This document shows positions 5,444 through 8,564 of a stretch of 8,564 nt of DNA, in pieces (position 1 is the stretch's first letter; each line of letters opens with the position of its first letter). Source of the stretch: an uncultured Acidobacteriota bacterium (GTDB taxonomy: Bacteria; Acidobacteriota; Thermoanaerobaculia; Gp7-AA8); the NCBI GenBank assembly GCA_946887105.1, contig CAMPKJ010000212.1, positions 1-8,564 of the forward strand, read 5' to 3'. The position numbers and the translations under genes are program-made. Under the pieces are notes generated by a model. That model worked only from the letters and a program-made list of their open reading frames with translations. It searched no databases and was not told the origin of the DNA.

Positions 5444-6873
5444 AAGATCTTCTCGATCTCGCCTCCGAACGCCTCGGCGGCAGCGTGCTCTACGCGAACG
5501 ACGACTACTTCGCCGAGAAGGAAAACCTGCTCAAGCCGTCGAAGCCGGTCTGGAAAGAACACGAATACACCGACCGCGGGAAGTGGATGGATGGTTGGGA
5601 GAGCCGCCGCAAGCGCGTGCCGGGTCACGACTTCGCGATCATTCGATTGGGATTGCGCGGCGTCGTACGCGGTGTGGTGGTCGACACGGCGTTCTTCCGG
5701 GGCAACTATCCGGAGTCATGCTCGATCGACGGGACGGCGATGCGCGTCGATGCGCCGGTCGAGCAATTGCTCGATGCGGAATGGCGCGAGATCTTGCCGC
5801 GCTCGCCGCTGCAGGGCGACAGCGAGAATCCGTTCGAGGTCTCGTTCAACGATGCGGTCACGCATCTTCGCTTCAACATCTTTCCCGACGGCGGCGTGGC
5901 GCGCCTGCGCGTGCACGGCGACGTGGTGCCGGAGTGGCGTCTGGCCGGTGGACTCGGAAACGAGCTCGATCTCGCGGCGGCCGAGAACGGCGGCGACGTA
6001 CTGAACTGCAGCGACATGTTCTTCGGTCCGAAGCACAACCTGATCATGCCCGGGCGCGCGCACAACATGAGCGATGGGTGGGAAACGCGACGCCGCCGCG
6101 GCCCCGGTCACGATTGGGTGATCGTGAAACTGGCCACCGAAGGACAGGTGCGCCGCATCGAGCTCGACACGAATCACTTCAAAGGAAACTTCCCCGACAC
6201 GGCATCGATCGAAGGATCGCGCGACGGCGAGACGTGGACCGAGCTGCTGCCGCGCACGAAGCTGCAGGCACACACGCGGCACTTCTTCATCGACGAGCTC
6301 GCGACCAGCGGGCCGTTCACGCAGCTGCGCCTGAACGTCTATCCCGACGGCGGCGTGAGCCGGATGCGCGTCTGGGGTGTGGCGACGGCAGCAGGACGCC
6401 GCGCCGCCGTGGTCCGCCGCGTGAACACGCTCTTCCATCCGCGCGAGCTGCTGCAGGTGTGCGCGTCGAAGGAGTGGGCGATGCGCATGTACGTGGCCCG
6501 TCCATTCCCGGACTGGGAGAGCCTGGTGTACGTCGCGAGGCAGGTCTGGGAACGGCTCGATGACGAGCATCGGCTGGAGGCATTCGCCGGACATCCGCGC
6601 ATCGGCGAGCGCAAGGCCGGCTGGTCGTCGCAGGAGCAGAGCGGGACGCGCGGCGCGTCGGAGGAAACGATGCGCGCCATCGCCGAAGGAAATCGCGCAT
6701 ACGAAGAGAAGTTCGGCTTCATCTACCTCGTCTGCGCGACGGGACGCTCCGCGGATGAGATGCTCGCGAATCTGAACGAACGCCTGACGCACGATCGGCG
6801 CACGGAGCTCGACATCGCCGCCGCGGAGCAGGCGAAGATCATCGAATTGCGTCTGGAAAAGCTGGTGATGTGA
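5440..6873 (+). CDS. Allantoicase-OHCU decarboxylase fusion protein
   Basis: A 477-aa two-enzyme protein. Residues about 1-315 are allantoicase (allantoate to ureidoglycolate plus urea), with the family's internal duplication. Repeat 1 has KWMDGWESRRKRVPGHDF, VDTAFFRGNYPESCSIDG and LRFNIFPDGGVARLRV. Repeat 2 has SDGWETRRRRGPGHDW, LDTNHFKGNFPDTASIEGS and LRLNVYPDGGVSRMRV. After a short Ala/Arg-rich linker (about 314-327), residues about 329-477 are OHCU decarboxylase (UraD, yields S-allantoin): LLQVCASKEWAMRMYVARPF, FAGHPRIGERK with catalytic His385, WSSQEQSG and KFGFIYLVCATGRSADEML. No stop or frameshift separates the halves. The GTG at 5440 is chosen because VKDLLDLASERLGG matches the allantoicase N-terminus and gives the 4-nt overlap with allB; the next in-frame Met would remove conserved sequence. 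The two activities are not consecutive: AllB acts between them. Corresponding single-gene names are alc and uraD. Confidence 0.94.
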   Translation: MKDLLDLASERLGGSVLYANDDYFAEKENLLKPSKPVWKEHEYTDRGKWMDGWESRRKRVPGHDFAIIRLGLRGVVRGVVVDTAFFRGNYPESCSIDGTAMRVDAPVEQLLDAEWREILPRSPLQGDSENPFEVSFNDAVTHLRFNIFPDGGVARLRVHGDVVPEWRLAGGLGNELDLAAAENGGDVLNCSDMFFGPKHNLIMPGRAHNMSDGWETRRRRGPGHDWVIVKLATEGQVRRIELDTNHFKGNFPDTASIEGSRDGETWTELLPRTKLQAHTRHFFIDELATSGPFTQLRLNVYPDGGVSRMRVWGVATAAGRRAAVVRRVNTLFHPRELLQVCASKEWAMRMYVARPFPDWESLVYVARQVWERLDDEHRLEAFAGHPRIGERKAGWSSQEQSGTRGASEETMRAIAEGNRAYEEKFGFIYLVCATGRSADEMLANLNERLTHDRRTELDIAAAEQAKIIELRLEKLVM

Positions 6874-7184
6874 TGGCTGGAATCACGACCCACGTGCTCG
6901 ACACCGCGAAGGGCAAACCGGCCGCCGGCGTGGCAGTGACGCTGTTCTTCGGCAAGGACGTTCTGTTCGACGGCGAGACGGATGCGGACGGCCGCGCGCG
7001 CGTGCTCGATCCCGATCGCATGAAGCCGGGCGTGTACCGCATCGTGTTCGACACCGGCGCGTACAACGTGGGCGGATTTTTCCCGGAGGCGGCGATCGTG
7101 TTTCGCGTGGACGACGCAGCGCAGCACTATCACGTGCCGCTGCTGCTCAGTCCCTTCGGGTATTCGACGTATCGGGGAAGCTGA
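6873..7184 (+). CDS. uraH: 5-hydroxyisourate hydrolase (transthyretin-like)
   Basis: Hydrolyses 5-hydroxyisourate, the product of urate oxidation, to OHCU, which the UraD domain encoded just upstream then decarboxylates. The 103-aa product has the whole family signature: MAGITTHVLDTAKGKPAAGV with active-site His7, TDADGRAR with Arg41, HYHVPLLLSPFGYSTYRGS with His87, and the terminal YRGS tetrapeptide that separates HIU hydrolases from vertebrate transthyretin. It is slightly shorter than usual because the strand region after residue 20 is compact (VTLFFGKDVLFDGE). The ATG at 6873 overlaps the TGA of the preceding gene (TGATG) and gives the standard MAG start; a GTG one codon earlier is possible. 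No periplasmic signal peptide is seen, so it is cytoplasmic. It is probably the last gene of the operon. Confidence 0.96.
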   Translation: MAGITTHVLDTAKGKPAAGVAVTLFFGKDVLFDGETDADGRARVLDPDRMKPGVYRIVFDTGAYNVGGFFPEAAIVFRVDDAAQHYHVPLLLSPFGYSTYRGS

Positions 7185-7197
7185 TGGCTGGGCGGAC

Positions 7198-7228
7198 GGG
7201 CGGTACCAGCCACATGCTGGTGCCGCCC
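7198..7228. terminator. Hairpin between convergent genes, possible bidirectional terminator
   Basis: GGGCGGTACCAGC (7198-7210) and GCTGGTGCCGCCC (7216-7228) form a 13-bp stem with one wobble pair and a 5-nt loop. It begins 14 nt after the uraH stop and faces the end of the ABC ATPase gene. No T-run follows on either strand, so it would be an atypical terminator or an mRNA 3'-end stabiliser. Confidence 0.5.
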
Positions 7229-7237
7229 ATCCCCCAG

Positions 7238-7263
7238 GTCCCTCGACTACGCTCGGGATGACA
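7238..7263 (-). repeat. Interspersed-repeat-like fragment (TGTCATCCCGAGCG type)
   Basis: On the minus strand this reads TGTCATCCCGAGCGTAGTC followed by GAGGGACC. I recall very similar strings scattered between genes of many GC-rich bacteria and metagenome contigs, where they give spurious peptides such as VIPSVVEGP. Only one copy is present here, so its repeat status rests on memory. It overlaps the end of the ABC ATPase gene and contains that gene's TAG stop. Confidence 0.5.
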
Positions 7264-8023
7264 GCGCGGGCACGATCCACGTGCGGCCGCCGACGTTCAC
7301 CGTCTCCGCGCTGAATCCGAACAGCGTCTCCATCACGCCGGGCGTCATGACCTCGGCCGGTGTGGCGTCGAGTGCGAGCGCGCCGTTCTGCATCACCAGC
7401 ATGCGGTCGCTGTGAGCGGCGGCCCAGTTCAGATCGTGCGCGGCGAAGATCACCGTGCAGCCGGTGCGGTCGACGACGTCGCGGAGCAGTTTCGCGAACT
7501 GCTGCACGTGCGAGAGGTCGAGCGCGGCCAGCGGCTCGTCGAGCACGATCAGTTGCGGCGTGCCGGCCAGCACCCGCGCGAGGAAGACCCGTTTGCGCTC
7601 GCCGCCGCTCATCTCATCGAGATAGCGGTCCGCGAGATGCACGGCATCGCACAAAGCGAGCGCGCGCGAGGCTTCTTCCCAATCGCGATCCGTTTCCCAC
7701 GCGAAGCGTCCCAGATACGGCGCGCGGCCGGAGACGACCACGTCGATCGCGCGCATCGGAAAGCCGGGATCGGGATCCTGCGGCAGATATCCGGCGCGGC
7801 GCGCGTACTCCTTCGCGTTCCATTGCGGCAGCGGCTTCCCTTCGAACGACACCTCGCCCGCATGCGGCGTGTAGACGCGCGCGATGAGCTTCAGCAGCGT
7901 CGATTTGCCGGAGCCATTCGGGCCGGTCAACGCGATGAGCTGCCGCGCGCCGATCTGCACGCTCACATCGCGCACCGCGCCGACGTCGCCGTACGCATAC
8001 GACACGTGCCCGAGCGCGAGCAT
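7247..8023 (-). CDS. ABC importer ATP-binding protein, FepC/BtuD type
   Basis: This is the cytoplasmic ATPase that powers uptake of an iron-siderophore, heme or cobalamin-type substrate. The 258-aa product has every nucleotide-binding motif: Walker A GPNGSGKST (34-42), Q-loop Gln82 in YLPQD, signature MSGGERKR (138-145, Met in place of the usual Leu), Walker B LIVLDEP (158-164) and switch His196 in FAAHDLN. The VVSGRAPYLGRFAWE stretch after the Q-loop is typical of the FecE/FepC/BtuD/HmuV group. The ATG at 8023 is chosen because family homology starts at MLALGHVSYAYG and because it overlaps the permease stop as TGATG; the frame is open further upstream but only inside the permease gene. The last residues (ALSSRA and stop) come from an interspersed-repeat-like sequence. 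The substrate cannot be told without the binding protein. Confidence 0.95.
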   Translation of the reverse strand: MLALGHVSYAYGDVGAVRDVSVQIGARQLIALTGPNGSGKSTLLKLIARVYTPHAGEVSFEGKPLPQWNAKEYARRAGYLPQDPDPGFPMRAIDVVVSGRAPYLGRFAWETDRDWEEASRALALCDAVHLADRYLDEMSGGERKRVFLARVLAGTPQLIVLDEPLAALDLSHVQQFAKLLRDVVDRTGCTVIFAAHDLNWAAAHSDRMLVMQNGALALDATPAEVMTPGVMETLFGFSAETVNVGGRTWIVPALSSRA

Positions 8024-8564
8024 CAGCGTTCCCTCCGCAGCAGCGAGAGAAAGAACGGCACGCCGAGGATGGCCGTGAATGCGCCGATGGGCAATTCCGC
8101 GCTGGTGATGAGCGTGCGCGACAGCAGGTCGGCACCGATCACCAGGATCGCGCCGCCGAGTCCGCACAGCGGCAGCAGATAGCGGAAGTCGCGGCGCCAC
8201 ATCAGGCGGATCAGATGCGGCACGAGCAGTCCGACGAATCCGATGATGCCGCTGACGGCCACCGCCGCGCCGGTGATGATCGACGCGGTGCCGAAGCCGA
8301 TCAGCTTCACGCGCTCGACGTCGACGCCGCGTGCCTTCGCGTCTTCCTCGCCGAACGCGAGCAGGCGGAGATCGTTCGCGATGAATGCGAGCACGAGCAT
8401 CGCCGTCAGCAGAGGGATGGTCACGACCGTGACGTCCGTCCAGGTCGCGGCGGAGATGTTGCCCATCATCCAGCGCAGCGCCGCGGTGAGGTCCGCCTGC
8501 CGCGACAGCGAAAACGCGATCAGGATCACGGCGGAGAAAAACGCGTTGAGCACCAGTCCGGAGA
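8023..8564 (-). CDS. FecCD-family ABC transporter permease (N-terminus outside the window)
   Basis: The C-terminal 179 residues of an inner-membrane permease of the FecCD/BtuC family; the frame runs open through the window edge, so the start is missing (a full protein is about 330-350 aa). Hydrophobic segments appear in the expected order: LNAFFSAVILIAFSL, VVTIPLLTAMLVLAFI, a long stretch ending SGIIGFVGLLVPHLIRL, LLPLCGLGGAILVIGADLLS and IGAFTAILGVPFFLSLL. The cytoplasmic coupling loop is LLAFGEEDAKARGVDVERVK, and the (G)xIGFVGLLVPH and TSAELPIGAFTAILG motifs are characteristic. It is translationally coupled to the ATPase gene by a TGATG overlap. The cognate periplasmic or lipoprotein binding protein would be expected upstream, to the right of the window. 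Confidence 0.93.
   Translation of the reverse strand, partial: SGLVLNAFFSAVILIAFSLSRQADLTAALRWMMGNISAATWTDVTVVTIPLLTAMLVLAFIANDLRLLAFGEEDAKARGVDVERVKLIGFGTASIITGAAVAVSGIIGFVGLLVPHLIRLMWRRDFRYLLPLCGLGGAILVIGADLLSRTLITSAELPIGAFTAILGVPFFLSLLRRER

Noticed and set aside
6723..7280. Minus-strand frame containing VIPSVVEGP
   Set aside because: It is antisense to uraH, and its start lies in the interspersed-repeat fragment at 7238-7263.
8024..8200. N-terminal extension of the ABC ATPase
   Set aside because: The extra 59 residues are read out of frame from the permease gene and resemble no ATPase N-terminus; the ATG at 8023 with TGATG coupling explains the start.

Overview
This is a GC-rich window (visibly about two-thirds G+C) with closely packed genes on both strands and third codon positions dominated by G and C. 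It looks like a chromosomal segment of an aerobic, high-GC, Gram-negative-type bacterium. The mix of a complete ureide pathway, palindromic intergenic repeats and a fragment of the type that translates as 'VIPSVVEGP' reminds me of Acidobacteriota or similar soil and sediment phyla. That placement is an impression only; nothing here fixes the taxonomy.

Layout from left to right: (1) 1-1038 (+), the 3' part of a SAM-dependent methyltransferase with a C-terminal beta-sandwich domain, probably acting in glycan or polysaccharide synthesis. (2) 1007-2836 (-), a complete GH77 4-alpha-glucanotransferase (malQ), whose 3' end overlaps the methyltransferase tail to tail. (3) 2837-3300, no gene; it holds three tandem copies of a roughly 157-bp unit, each with inverted arms built from degenerate GC-rich heptamers around a strongly conserved 39-nt core. 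(4) 3301-4068 (-), an XdhC-family maturation factor for xanthine dehydrogenase. (5) 4069-4189, a divergent promoter region almost filled by a hairpin with a 35-bp stem. (6) 4190-7184 (+), an overlapping purine-ureide operon: allantoinase (allB), an allantoicase fused to OHCU decarboxylase (alc-uraD), and 5-hydroxyisourate hydrolase (uraH). (7) 7185-7246, an intergenic hairpin and an interspersed-repeat fragment between convergent genes. (8) 7247-8564 (-), the ATPase and the C-terminal part of the permease of a FecCD/BtuCD-type importer (iron-siderophore, heme or cobalamin).

The core of the window is urate catabolism. XdhC would help mature xanthine dehydrogenase, which makes urate. An oxidase not present here would make 5-hydroxyisourate (HIU). 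UraH converts HIU to OHCU, the UraD domain decarboxylates OHCU to (S)-allantoin, AllB opens the ring to allantoate, and the Alc domain releases urea and ureidoglycolate. Four enzyme activities are thus packed into three overlapping genes. The xanthine dehydrogenase subunits, the urate oxidase and the ureidoglycolate or urea steps must be elsewhere or be supplied by unrelated enzymes.

I do not see a clearly new biological system. The best candidates for a second look are the Alc-UraD fusion, the three-copy heptamer-armed repeat array, and the long hairpin between the divergent xdhC and allB genes.
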